Notes: generated by a model from the letters alone, not told the origin. A stretch of 64,000 nt of DNA from Margaritispora aquatica (GCA_007644065.1 VJWN01000028.1:62001-126000); one strand, 5' to 3'. Shown: positions 23,930-38,508, counted from the stretch's first letter. Numbers and translations: made by a program.

Positions 23930-24585
23930 GAGATTTCTTGGGCGGGAAGTGATGGCATTTCCATGATGAAAGCCATGCGTGGTGATTACGGGAAGTTTGA
24001 GGGATCGGATGTATGATACTAGAATGTCTCGAATGTCTAGAAATAAACTATACATTCCTTTCAGTCCCTCCAGGATCTCCGAGACTGCTAGTTGATACTA
24101 TCTTTTCCGCCTACCTAATCAAAGATGCGAGACACTCGTTAATGTCACTCGATTTGCGATTTGAATTTGACATTGGGATTTTCTTTTTCGCCACGTCACT
24201 TAACATGCCTGAAGTAGCATCCGTCGTGAAGTCCATACGATAATATAGCTTTATGAAGTCAAGCCGCAACCTTAGGCAACATGTCTGTACATTGCCTCAT
24301 CTAAGGCGGGGGTCTCGCTAAGACCAGAATGATAATAATCAGGAGGAGGTCGTGTTTCTAAGTTATATCCATGAATGATCTTTAATAGTTTCCTCAAAGA
24401 TTTGTTGTTCAAACTTCAAAATATCCTCTGTTCAAAAGTCGGTTAAACTTACAAGAATATTCAATAACGATAGAAGTTTTAGAGTTAGAGGTAGTGTTTC
24501 TAGTTTCTACAACATGGTAGTGACAATCAACACGCTATATGCAAAACAGTATCTCACTGATCGCTCTGTCTCTCTTGTTCTCTAT
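23930..24585. other. Convergent intergenic region
   Basis: Shared 3' space between ALG10 (plus) and the leucine-rich protein gene (minus). No gene, terminator hairpin or repeat of note was seen. Confidence 0.5.
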
Positions 24586-26279
24586 CTACTGTTCCCACAC
24601 ACTCAACCGTTCAACAGCCCCCTCTCCAGGTTCTTCATGCAAGTCAAATGAGACTGAACTCCTCCACTGCTCTTCACCTTGCTGCGAGGTCCTCTTATTC
24701 TTCAACGAGTCCAGGAGCTTTCGCTTCCTCTTCACATCATCCATATTCCACGGTGGAGCAGCACCTCCAACCCACAACTCGCCATAAGCGGCCCAGTCAT
24801 CCTTGATAACATCGATCCAATTCGCCCTTCTACCTTGTGCTTTACTCCGGCGAATGCACCAGCGAAGCATATCCTCCGTCGCTACTGCCTCCTTGTAGCT
24901 CTGCACAAAGCGCACGACGGCGTCATAATCACTATGTGCATCAAGGTGAAACCCACTCAGTACCTTCAACGTGCTGAGTTTCGTCCATTGTGTGCTCCAA
25001 TCCAAACCTCTCTCACGGCCTGCATCTATTGTCCATTGTAGCGCGCGGAGCCAGTCCGTACAGCCACTCAAATCTAGGTACTCTAATCTGTACAATCGAA
25101 GTGCTAGTCGGCGCAGTATTTCTGCTGCTTCTTCAAAATCGTCGTCAAGGGAATGCGAATAGAAGTTCGTGCCGCCGTATTGGATCTCCCGTCCGATTGC
25201 ACCTTGCATGACAGTCGTCTTTGCGTTTGGTGTGAGTGATGGCACAGGCCAAAACGCCAGAGATAGATGCGTCAATGTTGGGACGAGCTTTGCGAAGGAG
25301 AGCAGACGTGGCCAGGATATTGATGGTGCTGGGTAAGCCAGTGAGAGATGCGTGAGGATCGGAATAGGTGCAGAGAGTGACTGCCCGAGTGTTAAGGTCT
25401 CTTCCCAAGATAATTCATCCTCCGAGACTGGTGGTATCTCGGGCTTTTCAACCAGTTCTGCCAGCTGCTTGAAGAATACAGATTTTCCCATCGCGCCAGA
25501 CAGGTCTAGCCGTACGAAACCTTCGTTCTTCTCGGCTGAATTGAAAGTTGAGTGACCATCATTGCTCCCAGAATCTGAAGCCAATGGAGGAGGTATAATT
25601 AGATTCCGCAGTCCCTGATATCCTATACCATCCTCGGGACCATAAACCGCAATGTAACTCAACAAGAGTGACCGTAAATTTGTCGGCAAGTACACCAGAT
25701 TATGCTGCTCGTACTCTTGCATCTCTTCCCAGTTCTGCGCGATATTCCGCAGGCACATAGCCTGCAGACTCATTCCATCCCCCTTTCGATCATTGAGTCC
25801 TGGCAGATGAGAGACATCACTAGGATACAGGTGCTGCAGCTGGGTTCTCTCCTCTGCAGACTTATCCCGCGACCCTTCCAGCCAGCTCTGAGGCGCACTC
25901 GGTCCTGGCGGAATTAACCTGCCATTTGCATCTCGTCGTCGTCGTGTTCGCGGTCGTGGAGCTGGCGTCTCGGGCTCAGCGAGCAGATGGCGGATCTGCG
26001 GGGGAAGAGTGCGTGACGCATTTTTTGAGGAGGCTGGAGGTTGGACGGTGAGGGTTGACTTTCGGAGAGAAGCTATGAGGTCATTCACGGAGGGTTGGGC
26101 ATCGTTGTCTATGGAGTTGTTTAGTATGTATGGGATATAGGTATGCGACGTGGGGGAGCATAAGTATGGCGGGGTAGCTCACGGTTCGACGAGCTGGCAC
26201 TCGTCGCAGGCGATTGCAGAGATGGATGGACAGTACTCTGCGGCTTGGAATAGAGGGAGGTAAATCGTTTCTTTGGCAT
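24586..26279 (-). CDS. Conserved leucine-rich protein of unknown function (539 aa)
   Basis: Exon 1 is 26183-26279 and exon 2 is 24586-26108, with a 74-nt intron. The protein begins MPKKRFTSLYSKPQSTVHPS, then joins in frame to NDAQPSVNDLIASLRKS. A Pro/Arg-rich segment (PETPAPRPRTRRRRDANG) precedes a body with irregular leucine-rich repeats: LVRLDLSG-type, LTHLSLAYP, LTHLSLAFW and LEYLDLSGC at roughly residues 215-375. A basic C-terminal tail KRKRKLLDSLKNKR lies near residue 500. There is no signal peptide or membrane helix. The repeats suggest a protein-protein surface like that in F-box/LRR proteins, but no F-box is evident. I do not assign a function. It is divergent from the P450 at 27087 over an 807-nt shared promoter region. 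Confidence 0.82.
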
Positions 26280-27086
26280 GAGTTTCTTGGCACGTTGTGC
26301 GGTTTGACATGTTATGGAGGAGAAGAAGGGGAGATTCTCGAGGGTGGACGATTGGTAATAAAGGTGTTGGATGCATCATTGAACGTGCTCACCCACCTAC
26401 CTACCGACCTACCTACCTACCGTGCGAGTACAGTATGCGAGTACAGTATGAGTACTAAAGGATTAGTGAGTCACGTCCAGGTATTATTACTCACTCTCAC
26501 TCTTACTCTCACCCTCATTGTTTATTTTATTACCAATCTACAATCTATAATCTATAATCTACAGCAAAGCCACCCCAAAAGATCTTGATGCATAGATTAA
26601 GGTACAGCGGTAGTGTTGTGCATTGAAAACATGTTTTATTTATGCGGGCGTCGACTATTTGGTACTGAAGCTTGAAGATGCCCCCCCTCCCCCTCTCCCT
26701 CCCCCTCCGTGAAGTGTTTTAGTGTGACACTTACGACATGCATCTCGGGGTGGCGGTCTCCTCCTCCTTTCGACACCTATCAGGATATGTACTGGGCTGA
26801 GAAAATTTGAGATGGCTTGAAGCCTCTATCTCTGCTTTCTTCTGATCAAAAGAGGGGTGGATTGATTGTTAAAACATCCATGGCCTTTTATTCTCAAGCT
26901 TTCACTTTCACCCCCTCTGCTCGCTTTCTTATGAATGGTGACGCAGGTGAGACTAGACAAAGTATATTTGCCGCTAGATACAGTACGGCATTCTGAACTC
27001 TCACCAAATACCAATAAGCTATTCTCTCTCTGTGCTTCATTCTGATATTGCATACGGTCAGCTAGTCGATTATTGCATCCAGCATC
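26280..27086. promoter_or_regulatory. Divergent promoter region with short tandem repeats
   Basis: Shared upstream DNA of the leucine-rich protein (minus) and P450 (plus). It contains CCTAC-type repeats at 26396-26421, a 13-nt unit GCGAGTACAGTAT repeated twice at 26424-26449, a CTCACTCTTACT pyrimidine run near 26487-26520, and a C-rich patch at about 26680-26708. No gene was seen. Confidence 0.5.
26396..26455. repeat. Tandem CCTAC tetra/pentamers and 13-nt GCGAGTACAGTAT pair
   Basis: The first half is CCTAC/CCGAC units; the second half is two exact copies of GCGAGTACAGTAT followed by GAGTAC. It lies in the divergent promoter about 120-180 nt upstream of the leucine-rich protein start. Confidence 0.8.
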
Positions 27087-29235
27087 ATGGCTTCTTTAGC
27101 TATGATAGCTTCACAGCTCTATTCCCTTCGCTATGAACTTCTCACTCTTGTCTTAACGTATCATGTTTGGCTGGAATGGTCATCTTATCGTCGACTTCGC
27201 GCGTTCAAAGGTCCTATCTTGGCGAGATTTTCAAACCTTTTTATGGCCAATCTGGTTGGGACCAAAAGAGCGAATCTTGAAACATATGCGATAACTCAGA
27301 AGTATGGTAGGTCGCTATCCCGCTGCTCGTTAGGCATGTAAAGAACAGCTTGTGTTTGAAGATACAGGGTAACAGGATATTAAGATGGAGAGATCACGCT
27401 TCATTCTGTCGGTATTTCACTAACAGATTCAAGGTGACCTCGCCAGGGTTGGCCCAAACATTCTTCTCACCTGCGATCCTGATTTGGTAATGAGAATGAG
27501 CTCGGCGAGATCAAAATACACCAAGGCAACATGGTATGCCGGTCAGAAGATAGAAGGTGATCACGATCACATGTTCTCGATGGTGGATGAAAAATCACAT
27601 ACCAATAGGCGAGCTCAATTGGCTGGTGGTGTAAGATTTACTAGTCCTTTCTTTGGATGTGCCTTTGGTTTTGAGACTGTCCATTCTGACATTTCCCAGT
27701 ATGCAGGAAGAGACATTAATGGTCTTGAAGCCATTGTTGACAAGCACCTGCTACAGTATATCGAGCTCATCAAGACGAAATACATCTCGGTTGACTCAGA
27801 CGTGCGACCTATGGATTTGGCGATGAAATCGGCCTTCTGGACTATGGATGTCATTACCGATATTGCTTTTGGTCGTCCTTGGGGATGTCTCGTGAAAGAC
27901 GAAGATGTAGATGATTGGTTCAAGACCATGGAAACGCTGCTACCAAGTGCTATTCGGGCGTCTACAATTCCATGGCTGGCTTCTCTATTTAGGATTCCAA
28001 TCGTTGGTATGTTCGCTCCGCACTGTTAATGCTGTCTTATTTTGAAGCAATTCACTTTACCAAAAACCGTCACCGACCAAGTCTTTCTATACAGGCAGAT
28101 ACTAATCGCTTTATAGGAAAGCTCGTGATGCCTTCTGATAAGGATTTGAAAGGTCCTGGGAGGATGCTCGGCATAGCGAAAGAAATTGTGTCTGAAAGAT
28201 TCAAGCAATCTGATCCTGGAGCGGAGATGGACATGATGGGCTCATTTATTAGACATGGATTGAATCAACGTGAAGCAGTCAGTGAGGCTACACTGCAGAT
28301 GTAAGCTTCTTTTCTTGCTAGAGATCGAGGAAGTTAGTTCTACTAAGCTGACTTTATTCAGTATTGCTGGTGGCGACACGACCGCTACTACGATCCGATC
28401 CACAATGCTGTTCATCATCACGAACATCCAGATCTATCGAACTTTGCAGGCAGAAATTGATACATATCATCCGAAAGACGCTATCATTACATTTGAAGAG
28501 GCCAAATCTTTGCCATATCTACAGGCTGTAATTGTAGGTCTAATTCACCTTGTATATCCCAGATACAATTACCTTAGTCATTATTCTCACACCTATTTCC
28601 ACCCGATTCTACTTATCAATACAAACAACTGAGAATCCACACAGAAAGAAGGAGCAAGAATGTGGCCAGTAGCAACAGGTCTCATGTCCAAAGTCGTTCC
28701 ACCCGAAGGCGACACATTCAAGGGCATTTTCCTCCCTGGCGGTACAGAAATCGGGCAATGCTCATGGTCTCTCCTGCGAAACAAGGAGATCTTTGGGCAA
28801 GATAGTTTTGTTTTCCGCCCGGAACGTTGGCTTCAGGCTAAGGGCGAGAAGTTGGAGGTTATGGAGAGGACATTGGGGTTGAATTGGGGATATGGGAAGT
28901 ATTCTTGTTTGGGCAAGGGCATTGCGATGATGGAGCTGAGTAAGATGTACTTCACTGTAAGTGACTTTCCTCATTAGCTTTCCTATTTCCGATCCTCACA
29001 CTAATATTGTTGCTCGTCAACTATATGGGTTTGCGTTCATGATTTTCATTTATGATCTTAACACCACTTTTTCTTAATTTTCGGTCGTCAAGTCGAAATT
29101 TGGAACTTACACACTCAATAGCTTCTGAAGAACTTCGAGTTCTCGATTATCAACCCCAGCAACCCATGGGTATCCGAGAATTATGCACTCTGGATGCAGA
29201 AGGATATGTTTGTTCGGGTTACCGACCGGGCATAA
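27087..29235 (+). CDS. Cytochrome P450, pisatin-demethylase-like (501 aa)
   Basis: Exons are 27087-27306, 27434-27630, 27700-28006, 28117-28300, 28362-28533, 28645-28956 and 29122-29235. The N-terminal hydrophobic segment leads into FKGPILARFSNLF and DLARVGPNILLTCDPDLV, typical of this fungal P450 group. The I-helix is IIAGGDTTATTI (Asp308-Thr309-Thr310), the K-helix ExxR is EGAR at about 362-365, then FRPERW, and the haem loop WGYGKYSCLGKGIAMMEL with ligand Cys448. The Arg normally two before the Cys is Tyr here, as in related fungal enzymes. The C-terminus FEFSIINPSNPW is also typical. Intron 2 (27631-27699) is 69 nt and stop-free; splicing it restores the usual short AGG-YAGRD link. The last intron is long (165 nt). 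The enzyme sits in the ER membrane; substrate unknown. No neighbouring biosynthetic cluster was found. Confidence 0.87.
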
Positions 29236-32200
29236 TCTAAGTTTAGGAAATTGAACACGTATTGTGAGCATTCATATCTATATTTTTCAGGTAGACGTCT
29301 AAATCTACTGATGTAGCTAGTCACATTATCAGATTTAGATTTTTAGTGATAGCTATCGGATTTTTCTTTATCGAGATCTTGCTGTTTTTACAATTATTGT
29401 GTAAGCTCTCTTCACAGATTCGAACTAACGTGAAGCTTTGTTTTCAACTCGCTCATACCAGTATGAGCCCTAGTCTTTAACTTGCTGAGGAGCTTCATTG
29501 CTGCGAATATGGAAGTCTTCACAGCTTGGGAGAATTTGTTGATATGAGAACTTGAGGATAAAAGAATCACAACAGATTTAGCTATTTCAACCCCCCACTC
29601 CTCCTCCCCTCTTCCGAATTTAGAGTCGTCGAGTAGAGTATAGAATACAAAATTGCGGGGAATTATCATTAAATTCAAATTCAACGCCAAATGTGCCTCT
29701 CATCATCTTTCAATCGAGACGTTGAGACGACTGTGGGTAGGCCACAGCCGATGCGAGCGGAGACTAGATAATTACTCGAAGTAGCTCGTGCCTAGGAGCG
29801 ACAAGATCGAAGACCCAGTCGCAGCTAGATAGTAGGGAATGACATGGAGCAAGAGTTTGTTTGGCAGTCGGGCAGATTTTGACATCTTGCGCTCTGGTTG
29901 GGAATGTAGAACCAGTTCATGATTGTGGACAAACTGAATATCTCTCTAATGGGTCTCCACTACTTATGTAATCTTACTTTGGGCAAATATCACTTTGTCG
30001 CGGTTGTCTGGAGGTTGTCATCTTGAGGCAGGTCAAATTATTGCAATTGAGATTTGCGAATTAATAGAGGCTGGCTGCAAGCGTGAGTTGTTCTAGCCTT
30101 TTCAGATTGATGTTTTAGACCGCAAGACAATAGCCATAAATAATGTAGTAGACAGATGTAATACATTTCGAAAATCGTAATATTGCTCAAGTTCAACAGT
30201 GGAGACTGAATTGCAATACAAAAGAAGTCTTGTAGGCGAGACATGATCCTCTAACGCCCGAGTTAAACAAAGTTAGTGTTAGCTTTGCTCCAATATAAAG
30301 AATTGAATGTATGAAAGTAGGTCTAATTGAAGCCGTCGGATAGAATTACAGCAAGAATTTCTCCAAGTATAAACTTGAAAAGCAAGCCCGAGAACCCTAA
30401 GTGTTAACTTCATCAACTGAAGCCAATATCAACAGTCCATAGTCAATGCCTGAAGCTCCCAAACTAGAAGAACATCAATTCATCTTGAAGACTTGAAAAA
30501 TAATTGATATATGATTGCTTTTCAAGAATTAAGATTCAACATAATATTCTTCCATAGTATCATGAATATAATTCAAGAAAATACAAAATCACAAACCACT
30601 CCTTGATTCCCTACCTATTTCCCCCTTCGCTTCTGTCACCTTCAAATACTTTTAGAACCAATATCGAGACCAAGCCTATGAATCAAAGCGAAAAAAGAGA
30701 CAACTATAGCGATGACCATAGAATTCTCAAGCGCCCAACAAAACGCGAGAGAATATCAAATTCTCGTCTTACTACCATCTTCATCCCAATACCAATGACT
30801 ATGCCTATCCCCTAGTCCATTGAACGAGAGAAAAACTCTGTTTTCAAAAGGCCCGAATCAAACTCCCCACTCTATTCCCATTCAATTCTCTTGATCACAT
30901 CACCTGGATCGCCAAGTTCGATCTATCAAATTCTCGTGTTGTGCTCAAAATCAGTTCTAGTCCTTACCTAAAGTAACTTGCCCATACCCTTCGGTATTTC
31001 CGTGCGCTCGCCAAAACGAGATTCCCAAATTCAAATCAAATCTAAAATCAAAATCGCGCATACCAAAAAAACATCCACAGGACCATCAGAACTCTAATGA
31101 CAGACCCAAAAAGCTATCACGAGATAAGTCTAACGAGCACATGTGGTATATCCAAGACAATGAGTTAAGCTATTGATTGCAAAATAGGTAAATAGCTAGC
31201 GCAAATAGAACAAATGGAACAAAAGTTGGAAAAGTCCATGCAAGTCATATCCCAAATTCCCCAACTTCTCCACGCTAACAGACAACATCCAGGCAACGGC
31301 TCCCACCTATCTATGCCTTTGCCCTTGATATGCATTCTCGAAATACGAAGCAAAGCAAACCAGTCTTCACCCAGAAGGGAAAATACACGAAGACCCATCA
31401 ACGCTACCACTACCGCTACGGCTACTCTCAAGCACGACTGCGAACCAAGAGATAAGAGATGGACGATGGCAACGAGGAGTGAGAACTACGGGAAGACTGT
31501 TCTATCTCGCGTACCCAATTTCATCAATAGCCAGTCCAGCCCAGTCCAGTTCCATCCATTCATTCATTCACTCAAGCTAGGTAAGATTACCTACAGAGAG
31601 AAGCTGTCAAAATTGTCAACACCCCTTAGCTACACACTAAAATAGCCAAATATCTAAGCGAGACATTTCAATTCGAGGAATTAAAAAAGAGCAGAGCAGA
31701 GAGAGAGGGAGGGTGGGGCATGGTAGCGGCAGCGGGGCCCAAGTCCGAAGATGCTTTAACGCCTACTACTTGAACAGCTTGGTTCAGCCTACCGCACTTG
31801 GCATTGTCATTGACATTTAACCCTATTCCCATTGCAGCAAATACGCGAGTAAGCGGGTGAGGGAAACGTGTGCTTTCGATCTCCAGCGGATATCGTCTAA
31901 GGAAGCGAAATATCTAGGACTTGTATCAAATCAAGCGTATCTCAGAGGAAAAAGCATGCTAACAGGATTTTTACGTCCGTAATAAGAAATGCTTCATTTA
32001 CGAGAGGCCAAATATAGATAATAGCTCAAAAATTTATTTCACAAGAGCGAATCAATGGGAGAGAGAGAGAGGTGTTAACTCGCTAAACTACAAACAAAGA
32101 CAGCAAAGAAACAAACACACCAACAATTGCTAACCTCCCCCATGCGCCAATGCGAATCCACCTCCGCATCTAACCAACGTTCCCAACACCACGGTTCGGG

Positions 32201-35200
32201 GCGAACACTAAGCGAGGGGAATTGAGTGGAGAGCCATCGGTCACGCTGTGCTCGGGGAAATGCATCTCACCGTGCTCAAACTCAAAGCCTCAAAGCTACT
32301 TAGCTTTTACTTGCGCAGTACATTTACTACTCACGGGGCGTCCGTCAAAGGGAACCTCGGCGTGAATTCAGAGCGTTAACGCCGAGCCCTTGCTTTAGCT
32401 TAACTTAAAACTTCAGGCAGGGCGTTAGGGTTGAAAGGGTACCTTAGTCTGTCGTGTCTGTCACGCTTGCGGAGCGTTATCTTAGTGATAATAGTGTGTT
32501 GAGGCTGAGTTGTTAGTCTGAGCTGTTGGTCTGAGCGAAAGAGGGAGCCGAGTTGGGTCTAACTTCTAACGTCGTTGATTGCGAAGCTTGTTGGTGTTAA
32601 CAATAACGTACTGATTGATTGAAGGATGAATGTTCTGGAGGGAGACGAAAGGTGGAAGATGGAAGCGGGGCGATGCGGTACGGTGCTAGTCAGAGAATGA
32701 CTTGCAGCTTGAGTGAGAAGTGAGATGGAGGAAGGGAGAAGCTGATTGGGAGAATCTTAGTGGTCGAGAGAAGAGGAAGAAGAAGAAAAAGGAAAGCAAG
32801 AGCAGGGAAGATGATGCGCAGCTGTCTGTCTGTCTGACTTGCTGGCTGACTTGCTTACCCCCTTAGCTGCCTAGCTGTGAGGATCGTCGACATGATGATC
32901 TGCCTGCCTCGTACCACGTTTCCCATCATGCCTTCATGACCTTAGCAGAGAAAGGAAGAATACCGGTAAGGTAGTGCATGGTAGGCGCGGAGTTTCAGGC
33001 AGAGAAGAGCCGAGTTTAATCTAGTTCAATACGAAGCTAACTCCTACAGTAACGGGATCTGTTCTCCCCATTCGAATATTGAGGCATCACGGACTTCGAC
33101 TACCATTTCAAATTATGGCAAAATCGCTATCGCTATCGTCTTCTCCTCGGCGGCATGATGAGTTGGACATATGACGACCTGACCTGAGGCTTGATGCCAT
33201 TTGTCTCGGTGCTCGGTATGGGCAGAGATCTAATCTAGTGTCACCACACCACACATCTATCTGTTCCAACATGGGCTTGTGGATAAACTACCTTACCTTC
33301 TTACCAAGCAAGTTTCCTGTTGTATGGCTCAGCCTCGTACGACATGGACGTTCGAGAGATGCCTGTGCCACTTACGGCTCTCCAATCCTCGCAGACGATC
33401 AATGCGGTGACAGCTCATCAAACGAGTCCATGCCTGGACTGGATTCCAATTCCATCGATGTCGATATGATTGCCCGTCGCGGCGTCATTTTGCAGTGATT
33501 CATATATGCAGCAGCAATCGAGAGGCTGAGACTCGTTTGTTATGCTCTGCTCTGCTCGTTATCTTTGGACTTGCTTGCTCGGTTACGGCTCAGGGTCATA
33601 GTGATGGTGCAGCTGATGCTTCGATTGTGCCCGACGAAAACCAACACAGGGGAAAGGGAGGAAGGCAAAGGGAAACGGATTTCAAGCGAGATGAGCTGGC
33701 CAGGCGAGACAGAAAGGGAAAGGAAGAGAAACGCCCAGCAGGAATGAACATGTTCACCTGACTATGACATGCGTGAGGTGAAGTGACGAGAGGTGCGGAT
33801 AGGCACAGCGAGAATCTTCTCTCCCGTAATGTTTGAGAATACGTGCCTGCTTGCTTGTCTGCTTGTTGTCGCTAAGTACCTAAATGCCTCATACAGCATC
33901 AGCTTGCTTGCTTGCCTACGCTCGCCTTGCTTTGCTTCGATACGAAGAATGCATTTCGGAAGAGAAAGGAAGAGCTTTAAAATGTGAGAACCCAACGGGA
34001 GGGATATCAGAACCCAATGCGCAGGATATCAAAACCCGATGGATGGGAAGGATGTCGAAGTCCGAAACCAATCAGCTGCACATCATCATATGAATGAGAC
34101 TTTCCTCTCGAAATGGCTGTGATTGGCAGGCTAATTCCCATTGCCAATTTTGAGTTTGTTTGTTGGTGGGTGATGGGCGATGGTCGATGCGAATCGTGAG
34201 TCGACATCGGAAAAGCCCCCGAGATGGTTTAGCGAATAGCATTCAGGTTGAAGAATTCTTCCACTTCTCGTAATGATAGTGCAAGCTGAATTGGCCGCAG
34301 ATACCCGTAGAATGCATTGAAGAATTCAATCTCAAACCATGAACTAATATGTAGCCATGTTTGTGTGCGAGTGTTGTAGCCTTTTCGATTCCAGTGACCG
34401 AATAACATTCACTGGTGCTTTTCCTCCCCGACCCCTTTAACCTAAGCTGTTGTGATTCGCTGGTTGGAGTATCTCCTCTCCTCTCATTACAGTATTTGAT
34501 TTCGTAACTAACTCCCTGATGAGCTGATGAGATGTTTTGGAATGTTCAAGGTCAGTTCCTGTCTCGGCGTCACGAAATCACTTCCAAAGAGACCCACCAG
34601 TTCGAGAGTATTTGTCACTACATCTCAGCTTAACAGTCCTATCGCTATCGGTGTTGCTGTTGCTGTTGTCATTTCACTGCTTTGCCGCTACTGCCGATAG
34701 ATTGTTTGTGTCTAACCTTCCTGTTCGAGAGCTGGACACAATCTACTTTCTGTCGTGTAATTGTACACAAAGGCCACTGTCCGTTCTGGCGGGACCAGAC
34801 CAGTTCGCCATTTTGGCCCGAGGCGTTCGTCTGCAGGTCTGTCATTGTGCCCTAGTAGTTGAATATCGAGAGGTTATCTGTTTGGATATTTTCGGCCATA
34901 TCAAGCAACAGAAATTATGATATACCTCTGAAGAGTGGTGTGGTGGGCGAAGGAGGAAAGGAGCAGGAAATGACAAGGAAAGACCAGTTAGTGATCGGTG
35001 CTAATGGGGTGAAATGGGTCTGGCGGCGCTGATCCTCAGCGGAAGGGGCTTGAGCGTGCAGGAGCAGCGTCAATGTCAAATTGTGAGAGGTTGAGCTTGT
35101 CCCAACGTATCTTTTGACCAAACCTCATCCTATTCTTCAATATTGCTGCAGCTTGATCTGAGTGCGCAAATAATTCGAGTTTGTTATTGTTGTTTTCAAA

Positions 35201-36426
35201 TGCTTATATTTGCAACCCACGTTTCGCTTGCTCTGCTCGCTAAAGTGTTTGTTCTGCTGTGTGATGTTGACTACTATTTTCTGGAAATAATAATAGCTAG
35301 TGGGAGAACGAGTACCTAACGAGCAGGTATTTATTTCTTCAAAGTTATACAAAGTGAACGAGCTTTTGAGATGGTGTGTAGGATTTCTACCAAGTAACTT
35401 TGTTACTGTTTCAAGTTTTCCTGCGCTGTAATATTACTTTCCCACCAGTCTGTTAGTCTGTTTTAACTGATTAATGGTCTTGTAATGAATGAGCTCTGTC
35501 TTACTACTTAGATTGATTGTGTCCATCTTTCTGAAGAGGTCCACGTTCATATCACCCATAGGAAGTAAGGGATACCAAAACTTATACCGCACAGACTTCT
35601 CAACCATACCATAGGAAATAGGTCCGGTCGGGCTGCATTTTCGAGAAGATCGATTCTCGCCGGATCATTCTTCCGCCACCCACCATCCACAACCATCCAC
35701 ACACGATGACACCCCTCCCATCCCATCCCATGCCATCCCACCCTCACTCACTCACTCATGCATTCACGCATTCACGCAACACCAAATCACCAACCCATGT
35801 TAATGCACAGCTTTGATTGAGATGCATGCAAGTACCAAGCAGCAAGCACGAAGCACGCAAGAGATCAGAAGAAGCAAAATGCATCACGTCCCCCTCTCCC
35901 TCAGTTCTCCACCCCTCCATCCACCACCGGGTATCCTCACAATCGGCTCCGTGCATCACAGCTCGAACAATTGGTGAGTGAGAATCCTCGACCGCCCTCC
36001 ACCACGAATACATAGGTACTGCCGTGCCACCCAAGGCTGGACATTCAGCACGGCAATTCACTCCTCATCCATCGAAAATTCCTTTTCCCCCCCCTTCGTT
36101 GTTTTTTTTTCTCCGGGGAATGAGCTGTCATATGGTACAAGATCGCGATGGAGATGGCCAGGACATTTTCATTCAAGCTTCCGCTGTGGTGGAACAAGGG
36201 CATCCGAAGCTTCCCATTCTCACAACTCCCATATTTATCCATATCAAAAACAAAAGGATCGCCGCACAAACTGACAAATAGTCAAACGACGACAGCGACG
36301 ACGAAGGCGACAAAAATTCGAAGATTCGACTTGTAACGCCACGTCTCCATGGAACTGGAAGAAACAGGAATTGGATATGCAAATGCATCTGGAAATGTCA
36401 TACGATCAATGTCCTCGAGTGAAACT

Positions 36427-36470
36427 ACCTTAACCTTACCTTACCTGACCTGACCTGACCTTGACCTTAC
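36427..36470. repeat. ACCTT/ACCTG pentamer repeat
   Basis: About eight units alternating ACCTT and ACCTG, inside the gene desert. Not a telomere repeat. Confidence 0.75.
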
Positions 36471-37547
36471 TCGGCACGAACCGTTCCCCGAGAACGAACG
36501 CGGGCCGTTCAAAAGGGTCTCGAGATGGATGAGGAGAAACAATCCTTGGCCGATGACTTGCTCGCTGCTGGCTGACTGCGTTTTCGGAGAAAGCTGGATC
36601 GAAGTTTGCGTGTTGAATCGACTTTCCATGCCCTCCCTCCCTTCGAAATTGGATGTTTACGTGTTTACGTGTTGACGAGACAATCCATTAACATGGGTCT
36701 GGGCAGCCTCACTTCCTCCTTTTGTTGCAGTGACAGCAACAGCAACAGCAATCGTATCGGCATCGGCAGCGGCATCAGCTTCAGCATCAGCTTTGTCAGA
36801 AGGAAGGAGAAAGTATGGCGTGACCTACCTTGCTCTCTTTCCAGGTTGGGCCCATGGATGTTCTCGGGTGATGGGTGATGGGAGGATAAAAAGCATTCGC
36901 TGTGAGATTCCAGCAGTACGGTTGACAGACAGACCAGCTCACTCACTCTCCTTTCTTTTTCTCTCCTCTTCCCTCGCCTCTCTCACGTGTCATGCGGGGT
37001 TCACAGAAGAAGAAAAAGCTTGAGGCGGCTGTGGAAGTGGAAATGGAAGTGGACATGCACATGGACGTGAGAGTGGCTGGCTCCTCTATCTGCTCTGCCA
37101 TCGGCACTCTGCAAAATGAAAAAGAGAAAAGTGATGTATGTGATTGTTGCCTACCTTGGTCGTTCAAGGCTTGCTTGCCTTTGAGCTAAGCCTCGATCGA
37201 ACAAGAGCAGAGCAACTCTTGATCTTTATCTGGAAAGTTGCAGCGAGAGGGCGTTTTGGTTTGCGGATTGTTTATTGTTGAGCAAGCAGGCTGCTTGCTT
37301 GCTCGCTTCCTACCCTACGATGCTATACTCTACTGTACTCCTTGCCCACTTATTTGCCTGCTGGCGTTCGGATTTTAGAAAAGATGGCTTGCTTAGGTGT
37401 GCTGCTGCAGAAGGGAGGTTGAGGTTCATGTTCATTGAAGCTGATTTATTGGTGGCCTTCTTTTCAATTGACCAATTATTCTTCTCACGTTTCTATTTGA
37501 GGAGCGAGATGAATGAGTGAGTGAGGGCCCGAGTACGAGGCGGCCTT

Positions 37548-37576
37548 CATACATACATACATACATACATACATAC
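37548..37576. repeat. (CATA)n microsatellite
   Basis: Seven uninterrupted CATA units. It lies in the gene desert and is probably length-variable. Confidence 0.9.
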
Positions 37577-38508
37577 GAGTATTTGGCTTCCCGTGAATAG
37601 CTCAACAATCAATAATGCACAATGCACAATGCATGGATGCTTGAGCTGCTGATGAATAAAATCGTCGATATGAAATGTGGAATGTGAAAGAGTGAAGAGT
37701 GAAGAGTTGAGAATTTGAGGATTGATGAGCAGTATTGATGAGTAACACACGAACCCTGTGGTTCCCAGGGTTGAACCTCAACTGCATGAAATTCTCCCTA
37801 CTCGTACAGTATGCGTTTCCGATTGAGAAGTGCCATTATCCATCGTCATCGTATGATATGGGATTTGGGATTTGGGATAGTTCTGGTCTGGTATGGTTTG
37901 TTCATCGACTTCCTTTCCTACCTAACAGTACAAGAAGTGGATTTGCTCTATCTGGTTAGAATTAGAAGAACGTTCGCTTCATCATCTTAGCCCCCACCTA
38001 ACTAAGCTAGGTACCTTGTCGTAACGGGTGAAAAGCTAACTAAGGTATTTAATGAAGGCTGACGCTTACCTTAGCAAAGACATAAATACATTACTTAGTC
38101 ACCCACTCCCTCACGCTCAAAACGAGTGAGAAGCGAGAACAAAATAGATTGTTTCCCTTGGCCCCACCGACCCTGCAGGATGTACGGGGGCAAGGTAGTG
38201 GAACGATTTCCTGGCGGGAGTAACGTTGAACAATCATGGCATGATTGATACGAATCCTGAACGATGATGGGCTTTCTTTGAATTGCATTATTTCCTCAGG
38301 TGCCTACCTTAGTGAACTTTGCACAAGCACAAGATGCTGTCTCCTCTCGTCTCGGTGAGCACCAACAAACACCACCTGACTGATATCACCGTGCATCTGT
38401 GGCGTTTCTTGGAATGGGAATCGAATGTGGAGCGTCAAGGATTCTTTCTTTCTTTCTGTTGGTGATCGTGGTCGTGGTTGTGATCCTTGGATGGCAAATC
38501 TTTTGGTC

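Noticed and set aside
36427..36470. Interstitial telomere repeat
   Set aside because: Units are ACCTT/ACCTG, not the TTAGGG/CCCTAA of filamentous fungi.
37548..37576. CRISPR-like array
   Set aside because: Simple CATA microsatellite with no spacers; eukaryotic sequence.
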